A stretch of DNA of 64,000 bases from Dermatemys mawii (taxonomy: Eukaryota; Chordata; Testudines; Dermatemydidae), in contig ML677351.1 of NCBI GenBank assembly GCA_007922305.1, positions 9,391,558 through 9,455,557 on the forward strand, given 5' to 3'. Shown here piece by piece: positions 11,621 through 23,161 of this stretch. The notes under the pieces are model-generated. The model saw only the letters and a program-made list of their open reading frames with translations, was not told the DNA's origin and made no database searches. How positions within the stretch are numbered: the stretch's first letter is position 1; the number at the start of each line of letters is the position of its first letter. The position numbers were made by a program, and so were the translations under genes.

Positions 11621-14600
11621 AGTAGCTCTTCTACCAAATGGGATAAACAAGAAAAAAAGTTAAGAGCAAGGCAAACTTCTATAATGCATCGTATAAGAAT
11701 GTTTGGTCAGTCACTTCAATCCTCATCTTCCATTAGGATTCCATACAAAAAGGATTTGGCAAGATTAAACTTTGTGGGAAGAAGGATCTTAAATGTCATT
11801 TGAAAGTAAGTTTCCATTCAACGTATTATTTTAAAGGTAGAAGAGTTGTTGTGCTCTTACTTGCAGATTTTTAAATGTGTAAAGTTCTATTTAGATGATA
11901 AAAATTATCTATGGCCATTCACAAAAGGAACATAATTTCAACTTGAGAGCGATACATACTCGACTTCATGAAATGAAACGAAGCAGAATGAAAATTGTAA
12001 GTTCAACATCACTTCACCAAGTTCCATAAGTCATGTAATTACACCAAGGAACACTGAACCGGAGCTACAGTAGCTCATAATAATTCTGTCATGGAAGCAC
12101 TTAACTCAAGTGGATCCACTACCCTGCAATCCTTCCTAGGAGCATATTACTTGAGTTCAATAACTAATTTTGTTAGAATAGCATAGCACTTCTCGGAGCA
12201 TTGCTTGGGAGCGATGTTGCATTTTCATGGGGACAACCTTTGTATCGGAGCATTTTATATCAAACCACTATCAGAAGACAATTAGGGAGAGCACTATACC
12301 AGCCCAGTGCTCTTCAATCCAGACTTGGAGATGGATTCCAGATTGATTTATATTTCACCAGCTGTACAGTTTACTAATATTTTGGTGATTATGCCGTAGG
12401 GACCACTAAGTCAAGTTAGGCAATGACAAAAATTTGTACCCCACAAATGATGAAAAAAGCATTCAGTGCATTAACAGGAACTATTTTGTCTCTACATAAG
12501 TCTATCTGAAACTGCAAGTGAGCAAAAATTTTCCTCACAGAACGGATAGTCTTTGCCACAGTTTAAGGAATTATTCATGAATGATCAGTACAAATTCTTA
12601 GATAGTATCTTTCCATCACTGTCATCATGGAGTAATCTGATACTTAATCTCTCCATACTTAAATCTGAAGCTAACTTCATCATCATTTGAAATCCCAGAG
12701 TACAATCATTTTGAAGGGATGTTTGAGGCAAACTGGACAAGACATTTTACTTCTTTGCAAATGAGTTGGTGTTAGTATTTTGATATTAATTAGTTGTGGA
12801 TTTTAGCTTGAGAGCTGGGATTGGATTTAGGGTTTATCTGTCAAAAGGTCTTGGCATAAAACCACCTCCAGTGACTTCCACAAGGACTTGTGCATTTGGC
12901 TAATTTAGGAGAATGTGGTGAGTTAATAATTAAAGTATTATGTGTGGCTTTCATGAACATTTATTCACTGAATAATCCAAAAGCGGTATTATAATGTTCA
13001 AATAAACCCATCACAGAGAAACTTTATTAACAGATATTTCTAAGAGAATCTTTGCTATTAAAGTTGCATACATATTGGTAATCGAGAGATGTTTTACAAG
13101 AATATCATGGGTTTTAAATGAATAAATAAAATCAAGCCAAGGAATTCAAAGTAAGTTTTCAGACCTAAAAAAAAAAAAAAAAAAAGATCTGAACGCTTGC
13201 ACATACATTAATTGACAGAGTGAATGATCATTTTTAGTTTCCATACAAAAGTCAGGAGCATAAATAGGGTTCAGGGCCCAGGTCATTAGAGCTAACACTT
13301 AAGGCCAAACTCTGATGTGTGGGCTTTAATAGAGTCACACACATGAGGGAAGAATTTGGTTCAGTGCAGAGATGTGCTTACAAATATTACTTTAAAATGT
13401 GTACCCCTCATTGGATGATACATGTGATAATCCTGGATAATCTACTTTTCCCTGTTAAAAAAAAAACAAAAAACAAAAAACCATCAACTCCATACTCTTC
13501 CCCTCACTACACACACAAAGTCACATATCCTTCCACCATCAATCCCTTAACAAGCATATTTCAATCCCCCATATATTCTCCTCCTCAGTACATCTAGAAA
13601 CCCTTTGTGATGTTGGCTCCCTACCTGGTAGCTGCATGTCCTAGGGTCTGTAATGGCAGTAGCAAGTAAACTTGTTGTGGATGACTGGCTGGATGGAATG
13701 TAGGTACCTTTAAGTGTTGAGCTGGAGGGCCAGTTGAGGGATGGATCCTTTTTGTTCTTGATCTGGGTGGGTGGTCCCTGCTTGGCCTGGAAAGACCAGG
13801 TGAGGGATTTGGAGGATAGATGGATAAGGAGGTCTCATCTTGTTGGTAGGGAAATGAGTAAAGTAGGGGAGCACATAACTCCTGGATATCAAAAGAGCAG
13901 GACTTCACTGACACATTGGATAAAACAATCAGCAGTCAGGTTCCCTCCCACTGTAGGCTCTTCAAATTCCAGGCAGAGACATGTCCAGCAGACACTGATG
14001 ACAGGGGAGTCTCCTGAGACAGGCGAGATGAGCTGCAATACTTCCACCCAATTCAGCAACAGATTGCCCTGCCTCCTGTTCTCATGCACTGCTTTTGTGG
14101 CCAGTGATGGGAGTGGGGTGGGGAAGAGGAGGAAGTAAGGACTTTGAGGTATATCTCCTCTGAGCAATCAGAGGTGCTGATGGGAGATTCAGGAGTGGCA
14201 TTCCTCTACTGGAAGTTAGGCAAAAATAGCTGATATATTAGCAAGGTGGTAGCTGTCAGAGAAAGCAGAACCCTTAGCACATGGTGATGGCTTACTGCAG
14301 CCTGAGTGCCTGCAGTGCTTAGCATTGCCTCTGTAGCCCTCCCACATTTATTTCCCCTTCATTCAAGCTTCAAGAACTTAGTCTCTAGTGACCTTCTGAG
14401 TTCAATCCTTTAATTCACTCTTCAGCAGCTCTCCTCTGCCTGTCAAAAGAGCTCACAAAAAACCCACAAAACCCTGAAATCCAAACAAACAAAATTTTTC
14501 AGCTCATCTTCCCTTCTTTAACTCCTACCCACAGGCTTTATCTGGCCAGGGCTTTTAAAGAAACAAAACTTCCTTCCCATAGCTACTTCTTTCAACTGCC

Positions 14601-16499
14601 CCAGATCCACAGTCTCGCATTTCTTGGGCTCCCCAGCTTTCTCCTGCTCCTGGCAGTCTCAACTTCTTTCTCTCTTGCCTACATACCCTCCCTACAGCTT
14701 CCTTTTATATTAGAATCACCTGGCCTCATTCCTCTCAGCTGGCACTCATCTTGTAATCAGGGCTGGCTTAGCCCCAGATTCTCCAGCCCATGGCAAGCCA
14801 CTCTGTTACCAGACTGCTAAGTGCTAGCTTCAGAAAGGGTGAACAATTAACAATTCAAGCCAATGTTACCATTTTCAGGCAGGCTTGTGAAAGAAAAATA
14901 TGATGTGCTGCTCCCTGCCAAATATAAATGACTCCTGTCCTCTATTGTCATAGCTCTATGCACAGGGCTAACCTAAAGACTCCAGGGAGGGTTAGCAAGA
15001 TAATTATTTGGGGTACAGTCCAAATTTAACTAACTCATATTACATTAAAATTGTGTGTGTATGAAGTGGAGGAGTGAGAGGGAATTCTTAGGCGTCCCTA
15101 TCTCCTATTCCTGCAGCTGAAGCAGAGACAAGTGTCCTGTTCTCTTTCATCCCAGTGACCAGTTTACCCCATCTCTGTGATGAAACAGGCTAGAAACTTA
15201 TTTTCATTTTAAATGAAAGCTAAGATTGTGCCCAAAGGCTAGTATTGTTAAAGAGGAGATTGTGCAAACCCATTCTAGCTCATAATTATCTGGAACAAGA
15301 ATATTGTCCATTAAAATCCAGCTTGTGCAAAGATGTTTACCTTATGCTACAAACTTAGTTAAATTCCAGAAACTGAAGTGACCAATGCATTTTGTCATGG
15401 GAGACATAATTAAGTATTATGGCTATCTAATAAGTGGCAATTAATGTACAGTAATTTCTAGACCCAAGAACATTTCTGCCCCACTACTTGAGGATTTTTT
15501 AAAAATGTTGATAACTTTCTGTCCAATTTCTGACTGAGTTACACACACTTGCTAACACCATACATTATGTGACCCAGATACCTAACTAACTGCTTTGCAA
15601 AGCACATTCTCCTGCACTGACAGATAAATCAGTTTCTTGTAGCTGCTTAAAAATAGCAGCTAGATGTTGGAGAAGTTCTCTGCAAGCACAGAGCAGTTGA
15701 AACAGAAAATTGTTAGAGCAATCTACTGCACTCTTGACATGCCAAAGGAAAACCTGATTCACGTGCTATCAGATATTTGCATGATGTGCTATGCCAGTGG
15801 AATTGCCTGATGCAATTCCACTGGCATAGCAACAAAGCTGAAAAATCCTAGAAGTTACAGTGAAGGGTGTCAACAGTTTAATATGATTAATGAAGGGTAT
15901 CTGCTTGTTCCCCTTACACAAATCTGAAGTGCTAATATTGTTAACTTGGGCATTCCTGTTAGCTAGGTCATTCCTGCTGTAGGCCTAAAATAGACATAAA
16001 ACATATGTCTGACAACATTTCAATCCATTCTAAAGCTGTCAAAACTAGTTTAATTATCTTGTCCTTATTTTCTTAGGTGTCAATATAATTAGGCTTGACC
16101 AAAAAGTAACTGGGTTACTTGGGCATTCAATATACCTGTAGCTTTTTGCCTAAGGGGCATGTTCCATTAAATACAGAGTATAGATGAAGAGCTCAAAAGA
16201 CTTACCCAGACTATTCTCCCCATATGGCCCCCCTGCATTTAGCACTCAGGAGGCAGAATGGAACGGAGTGAATGGGAAGAAAAGAGACTCTCTATTTATA
16301 CAAACTTGGCCCAGTGTTACTTCTGAGGTATCTGCAAATGTGTCAAGAGCATGAAGTAAGATATTGTAAACGATAATGATCTGAGCAGATTACAATAGTA
16401 ATAGTATTAATAGAATGAAAAGGAGGCTAAACTGAATACATAACTCCCCTTGGTCCCTTTGAAAATCCCTTTCTTCAGAGGGGAAGTTTATTATTTTAA
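11621..16499. other. Gene-free DNA
   Basis: No supported gene. There is a 19-base A tract at 13,167-13,185. A 134-codon plus-strand ORF and shorter minus ORFs at 13.6-14.2 kb overlap each other and resemble no family. About 14,340-14,840 is pyrimidine-rich and contains CTTTTATATTAGAATCACCTGG-like sequence that could be an old LTR or promoter-like repeat, but I cannot classify it. 11.9-13.1 kb is smooth AT-rich DNA. Confidence 0.5.
15787..15831. repeat. Perfect hairpin, 20-bp stem, 5-nt loop
   Basis: Left arm TGCTATGCCAGTGGAATTGC at 15,787-15,806 and its exact reverse complement at 15,812-15,831 are separated by CTGAT. The symmetry stops abruptly on both sides. The loop is too small for a normal pre-miRNA, and the flanks do not pair. 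Confidence 0.9.
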
Positions 16500-16577
16500 A
16501 TTCTATGGTCTGTTTTATACAGGGGATCGATTAGTTAGTCATAGTGGTCCCTTCTGGCCTTAAAATGATATCTACGA
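16500..16577 (+). mobile_element. CR1 3'-terminal fragment
   Basis: The segment 'TCTATGGTCTGTTTTATACAGG ... AGTGGTCCCTTCTGGCCTTA...' is the recognisable last part of sauropsid CR1 3' UTRs. It is heavily 5'-truncated and non-coding. Confidence 0.65.
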
Positions 16578-17309
16578 AAATAATAAAAGAAATTAACACA
16601 GTGTTCATTATGAATAGTCTATAATTTGGAGCCTGAAACGCTCTCCAGTGTTTCTTTTAAACTTTTCATTGTTCCTGTCATGTTCAAAATTTGAGTAAAA
16701 TTCACAAACGTTAAAAGCAATATCGCTATTTTTTCAAGGAACAGCAAGGAGATAAAAAATATTTCCTTAACTAAGTGACAGCATATTAACCCTTATGCCA
16801 AATGGCAGTAGGAATAAAGAGACTTGGTTATACTACTCTTCAATAAAAATGTCTGCATATAACTTTTTAGTAGCTCCATTCTGCCATATAGTAGGGTTTG
16901 TTTATTTGTTTTTCATTTGCCTCCTACAAAAATTAGCAGATAGAACTTTGATAACCACCAGTGGGTACTGATCTCAATTCTTCTATGTGTTCCAGTTTGA
17001 CTGGCTATTTTTTGGATTTTCATGATCCCATGTCCTACTTCCTACAAATGGCAAACTGACCTCTTCACCTCCTGAGGAAACTCCACTTCCTTTCATTTCC
17101 AGGAGCTCTTCAATAAAACACTTCTTCATTATCCATTGGGAACTAACATCAGACTTTTAGCTAATATTTGTTTTCTTGATAGATTTCAATATTAGACTGA
17201 CTTAAAAACTAAAAAGCAATCTCATGCTCTGGGTATCCCTAATCTTCTGACTGCTAGAAGCTGAGACTGGATGACAGGAGGATGGATCACTCAGTAAATT
17301 GTCCTGGTC

Positions 17310-17405
17310 AATTCATTCCCTAGAAGTATCTGGCACCAGCTACTGTTGGGACAGAGGATACTGGACTAGCTGGACCATTGGTCTGACCCAGTATGACTGT
17401 CCTTA
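17310..17405 (+). mobile_element. CR1 3'-terminal fragment
   Basis: It contains 'TCTGGCACCAGCTACTGTTGG', 'GGATACTGGACTAGCTGGACC' and 'GGTCTGACCCAGTATGACTGTCCTTATG', the standard CR1 3' end. It is related to the better-preserved copy ending at 43,190. Confidence 0.75.
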
Positions 17406-17505
17406 TGTAATATTTTTTATAATTAAGTCTCATAACATCCTTTGGGAATAGATAAGTATTATTAACGCTGTGTTTCAGCTGGGGAACCTGATGCACAGAT
17501 AAATG
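17406..17505 (-). repeat. MIR-like SINE, 3' half (split copy)
   Basis: The plus strand reads 'CTCATAACATCCTTTGGGAATAG...AAGTATTATTAACGCTG...GGGGAACCTGATGCACAGATAAATG'. This matches the reverse complement of the MIR core ('cctcataacaacccta..gaggtaggtattattatccccattttacagatggggaaactgaggcacagag'). The match stops at 17,505 and resumes at 19,641 on the other side of a CR1, so this is one SINE copy split by a later insertion. Confidence 0.65.
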
Positions 17506-19640
17506 CCCTTGCACAGGGAATTAAAACTAATAGTAATAGGATCTATCATTGTATAAATTAAAAAAACAAGGAAAGAAGTGGAATCACTAACCACTGAGGA
17601 TGAGGTGGCGATTAAAGAATAATCTAGGCATGGCCAAACACCTAAACATATACTTTGCCTCAATTTTTAATAAGGCTAATGAAGACCTTAGAGGTAGTAG
17701 CAGGGTAGCTAATGGGAACAAGGATATGGAGGTAGCAATTACCACATTTTAATGGGTCTAATTTGGGGGGGAGGGAGGGAGAGATAATCTCCATCCAAGA
17801 ATATTAAAGAAACTTTCACATGAAATTGCAAGCCCAATAACAAGGATTTTTAATTAATCTGTAAACTCAGGGGTTATAACCTATGACTAGAGAATTGCTA
17901 ATATAGTTCCTATTTTTAAGAAAGGGAAAAAAGGTGATCTGGGAAACTATGGGCCTATCAGTTTGACGTCAATTGTATGCAAGATCTTGAAACAAATTTT
18001 GAAAAATGAAGTAGTTAAGGACATAGAGGTGAATGATAATTGGGATAAAATACAACATGATTTTGCAAAAGATAGATCATCCCAGGCCCATCTGAGCTTC
18101 TTCTTTGAGACGATAATTGATTTTTTAGACAAAATAAATGCAGTAGATTTATTTACCTGGATCTCAGTAAGACATTTAATACAGTTCCACATGGGAAATT
18201 ATTAAAATTAAGAAACTAGGGATTAATATGAGAATTGAAATGTGGATAAGGAACTAGTTAAAGGGGAGACTACAGTGGGTCATACTGAAAGGTGAACTGG
18301 AAGGAGGTTACTAGTGGAGTCAGGGATCAGTCTTGGGACCAACCTTATTTAAAATTTTTATTACTGAGCTTCACACAAAAAGTGAGAATGTGCTAATAAA
18401 ATTTGCGTACACAAAGGAGGTATGTCCAATACAGAGGATGACCAGAATATCATACAATATGATCTGGATAACCTTGCAAACTGAGGTATTAGAAATGGAT
18501 TGAAATTTAATAATGCAAAGTGCAAGATCATGCATTTAGGGATTAACAAGAAGAATTTTTGCTATAAGCTCAGAACATGTCACTAGGAAGTGATGGAGGA
18601 GGAGAAAGACCTGGGTACGTTGTCTGATTATAGGATGCCTACGAGCCACCAATGTGATGCAGCTGTGAAAAAAGGCTAATGCAATCCTAGGATGCTTCAT
18701 GGGGATGGGAATGGAGATGAGGGTGGGAGGGTATTTCCTGTAGAGACATGGAAGTTTAGTATCATTATAGATGGCACTGGTGAGATCTCATCACTAATGC
18801 TGTGTGCAATTCTGGTCTCCAGTGTTTAAGGAAAAGGAATTCAAACTGGAATAGGAGCAGAGAAGGGTTACTAGGATGATCTTAGGAATGGAAAACCTAC
18901 CATATGAGAGGAGACTGAAGGAGGTTTGCTTACTAAGGGGAGATAAATCAGGGTGATAAATGCTAGGGAGAGAGAGGAGTTATTTAAGTTCATTGCCAAT
19001 GTGGACACAAGAACAAATGAACTGGCCATCAACTACTTTAAGTTTGAAATTAGATGAAGGTTTCTAACTAGCAGAGGACTAAAGTTCTGGAACAGCCTTT
19101 GAAGGAGAGCAGTGGGGGCAAAAACATAACTGGCTTCAAAACTGAGCTTGATAAATTTATGTAGGGGATGGTAGGGTGATACAACCTACAATGGCATGTA
19201 GCCTATCTGTCACTGCTAACAGCAAATATCACCAATAGCTGGTAATGGGACACTCGATGGGGAGGGCTCCAAGTTACTACAGATAATTTTTTTCCTGGTA
19301 TCTGGCTAGCAGGTCTTGCCTACATGCTCAGGGTCTAACTGATCACCTGTTTGGAGTCAGGAAGGAATTTTCCCCTGGTTCAGATTGGCAAGAACCCTTG
19401 AGGGTTTTCACCTTCCTCTGCAGCATGAGGTATGGCTTACTTGGACGTTTAAATGAGTTTAAATGGTTCCTCCTCCTCTGGAATTTTGAAGTCTTTAAAA
19501 AATAATTTGAGAAATTCAGTTGTTTAGCCAGAGGTAAGGAGTCAATTACAGAAGTGGGTGGCTGAGGTTCTGTGGCCTCCAGCCTGCAGGAGGTCAGACT
19601 AGATTAAGGTCAGAAGGGACCATCATAATAAAGTCTATGA
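17506..19640 (+). mobile_element. CR1 LINE, 5'-truncated, RT to 3' end
   Basis: The translation, pieced over frameshifts, gives CR1 RT phrases in order. Near 17.8 kb is 'LHPRILKKLSHEIASPIT'. Near 17.9-18.1 kb are '[20 protein letters not shown]' and '[20 protein letters not shown]'. About 18.1-18.2 kb carries '[17 protein letters not shown]', then a frameshift before 'TVPHGKLL'. Near 18.4 kb the catalytic box is reduced to FAYTKE (the Asp pair is lost). Further on come 'KFNNAKCKIMHLG' and a C-terminal 'LKFWNSL'. The 3' UTR with 'ATGGGACACTCGATGG', 'CAGGTCTTGCCTACATGCTC' and a final 'CAGACTAGATTAAGGTCAGAAGGGACC' ends about 19,640. The endonuclease is missing and the copy is dead. It sits inside a MIR-like SINE. 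Confidence 0.9.
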
Positions 19641-19730
19641 GACTTGTCTTTGGTCACACATACTGAATCTGTGGCAGAGCTTTGAATGAAAGTCATATCG
19701 GTTCTTTGCTATATCATGCTCCCTCAATAA
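19641..19730 (-). repeat. MIR-like SINE, 5' half (split copy)
   Basis: It resumes the SINE interrupted at 17,505: 'GACTTGTCTTTGGTCACACATACTG ... TGTGGCAGAGCTTTGAATGAAAG' matches the reverse MIR phrase 'gacttgcccaaggtcacacag..agtggcagagccaggaatgaa'. The join AAATG|GACTTG restores the usual SINE order across the CR1. Confidence 0.65.
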
Positions 19731-22475
19731 TACATCATTCACTAACTGATATTTTGCTGTTTTGCAGCAATTCTATAATACTTCAAGTAAGAAAGTCTAA
19801 AAGCAAGACAACATTTAAATAACCTTAAGCAATATAAAACTGAAGTGACAGATTTTTTTCATAGTCTGAAATTGTTTGTCTAAAGAGTTTTCTTCTAAAT
19901 CATATAGAGAAAGAAATTAAGTTTGCTTTCAAAAGGGTCTGGTTTTGCAATTATTTGACAAATGTTGTCAAAAGGAGGATTTAGAAGCCTAAGTCCCAGT
20001 TTATAAATCTCAATAAAAGCCCATCTTTCCTGAGACTGAAGATGTGTGTTGCTTTTCCAAATTTAAAAAATACAAAGTCTATAGGTGAGATTCTTGGCTG
20101 CTTTTTTTAAATGGCACATCACAACTCAGTCTGTGTGCAAGAGGGAGGACGGGGGGACTAAGATACCTATAAGGCACCGTTGAGTCCTCCTATTGTAAAG
20201 GGCTGCTCTAGACAGCCCTAATGCAACATAGACACTCACTCATGAGGAACTGTCTAAATCATGCCAGCCTGTCTCTACTTCCCAGTAGAGAGACACTGCC
20301 CAGAGACTCCACAATGCTGCATGTTGTAGCCTTACCTTCCAATAGCCCCACCCCAGCCCTGGCTAAATCCTTTCAGGGGGTTCTTGGGAGACAGCCTGTG
20401 ACTGTCTTTCTCAATTTTTGAGCCAGATGAATTCTTTCCCAGATGGAACTGGGACTTTTAGAGTTCCTTTCTGCTAATCTTGTCTTCAGATCAGGGGTGA
20501 GAATTTCACTCTTAGCTTCCAAAGTGACATTCCCAACATAACATTTATGTTATAAAACACTGGACTCAGAATTTTAGTATTTGCTGTGATGAGTTGCATG
20601 ATAAGTAGTTATGGGCCTGAAGGAAAGCCCATCACAAATTTTGAAAATTTCAGCTTTGAACTTAATGTCTTGGGCTCATCTACAATTTCTAATAGATGCA
20701 TTAAGGAGCGTAAACACAATCCTTCATTAGAACTGATCATGCAGCGCTTTCCTGCCTGAATAATTCCTTCCCTTTCCGCTGCTCTCAAAATATACATTAG
20801 CCACACTAGGCCTTATTGTATGGGTTTAATCTCAATCTTATGCTCTGGCTGTTCTCCAATACTGAGCATGCCCCCAGCAAAAGCAAATTTCTGAATTTGC
20901 CAGCACCGATTTTAATCACACTTGAGCTCTCCTTTGTTTTATTTTTTTTAAGATTCAATTCAGAATACATTCATTTTTACTTAGACATTACATTTAGTTG
21001 CTGCAGCACATAAAAAAGGCATTATATCAACTCAATAAATCCATTTTTCTTATGGATTTATTCCTTTACTAGGCATGTGTTCTTCTCTAGTCACACTCCA
21101 TGGTTTATTGTAATATATCTGGCTAAACAATCTTGGTTTATTTCCTACTAAAAATATGGATTCCCGCTGTTAGCAAAATTTTATTGCACAAGATAATATT
21201 TGTTCAGTATAACACCCCCTGAATCCATCCTATCAACTGGAAACCTGTTGTGGGCTATTGTTTTGTCTATTTATTCCTCTTAAGTAAATGTAATTAGAGC
21301 AAGAGCAGAAAGGCAGCCTTGAAAGAGGGATCTCAAAATACTCAAATGGTCTGCTTTCAAAAGAGTTGAGCTATGTAGTTTGCCTGGTGGGATGTGAGTG
21401 GTCAGTGTGCCTCTCTTCCCCTTTAGTGTGAAGAGACTGCCTGTCTTGCATGTCCACTGCATTTTGACAGCTTGAGTTCACTTTCAGTTCTTAGAAATGG
21501 CATGTTTACTGACCAATGCACCTGTTCTTATTAGCAAAGAAAACATACGAGCAAGGAACTCTTGTTTATTGAGGCAAATCATCTTCTATTCAGTGACAGT
21601 ATTCTGTATTCAAGACAATAAGGGCTACATTTGAAAAACAAGGCTGGATATGAAAGACTTGAAATCTCCCCAGTAGGCCACATTTTCAAACACTGGCCTC
21701 AATTTTTGAGATTGCAAGTATTGTGTACATTCTGGAGTTAGGGATCCAAGTTCCTCATTCGGGCATGCACAAATGTAGGACTTAGACATCTAATTGATCT
21801 AAATTACAAGCACAAGTAATTGTAGCACAAGCAAACTAGAAATCTGGTTAATGCTAGGCTAAAACTATTTAAACACTGAGCAAGTTTGTGTATGCATGTG
21901 CTGAATTGCACAATGAAAAACTGATGGGCCAGATTCTGAGCTGCGAGCATGCTCTTTTCTCAGGCATCAAACATGGTCCAGATTCTGGTTGCAAATAATT
22001 CCCTTGAAACCCCCTGCTGGCATGAACCTGTCAGAGATGACTCCTGTGCCAGACGCCCACCCCCATCACACAACTAGGAAGGGGCACAGTGGAGCTCTTC
22101 CTCTTCGTGGCTATCCTCCAGTGACAGACAATTGATTAAGGACCCTGCCCTAGTGGCATAGGTTAGAGAGCCCTTCATTTACTCTGACTCTCATTGTTGC
22201 TGGTTGCAGATCTAACTAATTCTCTGAGCCATAGGAAAGAATGTGAGAAGCCCCATCACAGGAGCATACCAGGCACAGCCGCTCATCAGTGACTGCAGTA
22301 TGGGGACCTATATAACAGATTCAAAACATCGGGAGAGAGGTTTATGTTAAGGCTGACTGGAAAACAACAATTCCATTTCATGAAAAATGTTAAGGTTTTG
22401 AAATCTCTTTCCATTCCAATGCAGAACAAAACCAAGGGCTTTTGAAATTTCTCATTAAAAAGCAAGACAGTCACT
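19731..22475. other. Gene-free DNA
   Basis: No supported gene; the ORFs are 60-70 codons and unrelated to known families. It contains the 29-bp segment at 21,138-21,166 that recurs at 22,588. Confidence 0.5.
21138..21166 (+). repeat. 29-bp segment recurring 1.45 kb downstream
   Basis: From TTATTTCCTACTAAAAATAT to GGATTCCCG, this block is identical to 22,588-22,616, and homology ends sharply at both borders. The copy here reads as continuous ordinary flank, so it is the likelier donor. Confidence 0.85.
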
Positions 22476-22797
22476 CCAGAATAGCTAATAGCTTAGTATT
22501 TAGGTACCTGGGATATGGAAGATGCAGGGTCAGGTCCCTGCTCTGCCTGATCTGGACAACTTCCCTAACCACTAGGCTACAGAATCATTATTTCCTACTA
22601 AAAATATGGATTCCCGTATTCTCTCACTCTCTCTTTCTTTGAGTATTTAATTATTTGTGCAAAGTAGAACAGCTTAAACATGAGAGTTTGAGAAACAAAG
22701 CCTGAATCTATAGCCAGATGGTCTGAGCACTTGCCTGGGATCTAAAGTAGGGACTTGAAACCAAGTGCCCTAACCATCACGTTATTGGCTATTCTGG
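22476..22797. mobile_element. Palindromic MITE with SINE-head-like arms
   Basis: The ends TCCAGAATAGCTAATAG (left) and CTATTCTGG (right, preceded by GTTATTGG) are inverted copies. Reading inward, both arms carry a tRNA-like phrase ('GGTACCTGGGATATGGAAG..GCAGGGTCAGGTCCCTGCTCTGCCTG' on the left; the complement of 'GGTTAGGGCACTTGGTTTCAAGTCCCTACTTTAGATCCCAGGC' on the right). This looks like a common sauropsid palindromic repeat. The centre carries a CT-rich tract and the 29-bp copied insert. I see no clear target duplication. Confidence 0.65.
22588..22616 (+). repeat. Second copy of the 29-bp segment (insert)
   Basis: It is identical to 21,138-21,166. It falls inside the palindromic repeat, between 'CTAGGCTACAGAATCA' and 'TATTCTCTCACTC', which would otherwise read on smoothly. 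It is therefore the likely insertion site. Confidence 0.8.
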
Positions 22798-23031
22798 GGT
22801 CTCTTTCCATCATAACCTGAGAGACCTTCCTGATGAAACTTTCATCAAAAATTATTCATTTCTGTGAAACATTTCTACAAACTGATATTTTTCAATGGAA
22901 AACAATTTCATCAAAAAATAGTTTCAACCATCTCTAATTTATTCCCCTACTCTTAAGGAACATTTTTCAGCATGAGCAATTTCAATACGTAGCTTCCACT
23001 AATAATTAATAGGAATTAAAATTCCACAGAG

Positions 23032-23161
23032 CAATCGTTTTCAAAACTTTTTAATTTGCAGACCCCTAAAAAATTTTGAATGGAGGTGGAGATCTCTTTG
23101 GAAATCTTAGACATAGTCTGCAAACCTCAAAGGTCCACGTACCACAGATTGAAAACCACTG
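23032..23161. mobile_element. 130-bp hAT-like MITE with TSD
   Basis: The left end CAATCGTTTTCAAAACTTTT and right end GATTGAAAACCACTG follow the hAT-type 'cagtggttttcaaa..' terminal pattern in inverted orientation. Flanks CCACAGAG (23,024-23,031) and CCAAAGAG (23,162-23,169) agree at 7 of 8 bases, as expected for an aged 8-bp duplication. The interior has 'GCAGACCCCTAAAAA' and 'GGTCCACGTACCACAG'. It is non-coding. Confidence 0.75.

Noticed and set aside
13621..14167. Overlapping ORFs of 92-134 codons on both strands
   Set aside because: They overlap in several frames with no recognised motif; probably chance in a less AT-rich block.
15787..15831. Hairpin as a miRNA precursor
   Set aside because: The loop is 5 nt, the stem is only 20 bp and the flanks do not pair. 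A usual precursor has a longer, imperfect stem.
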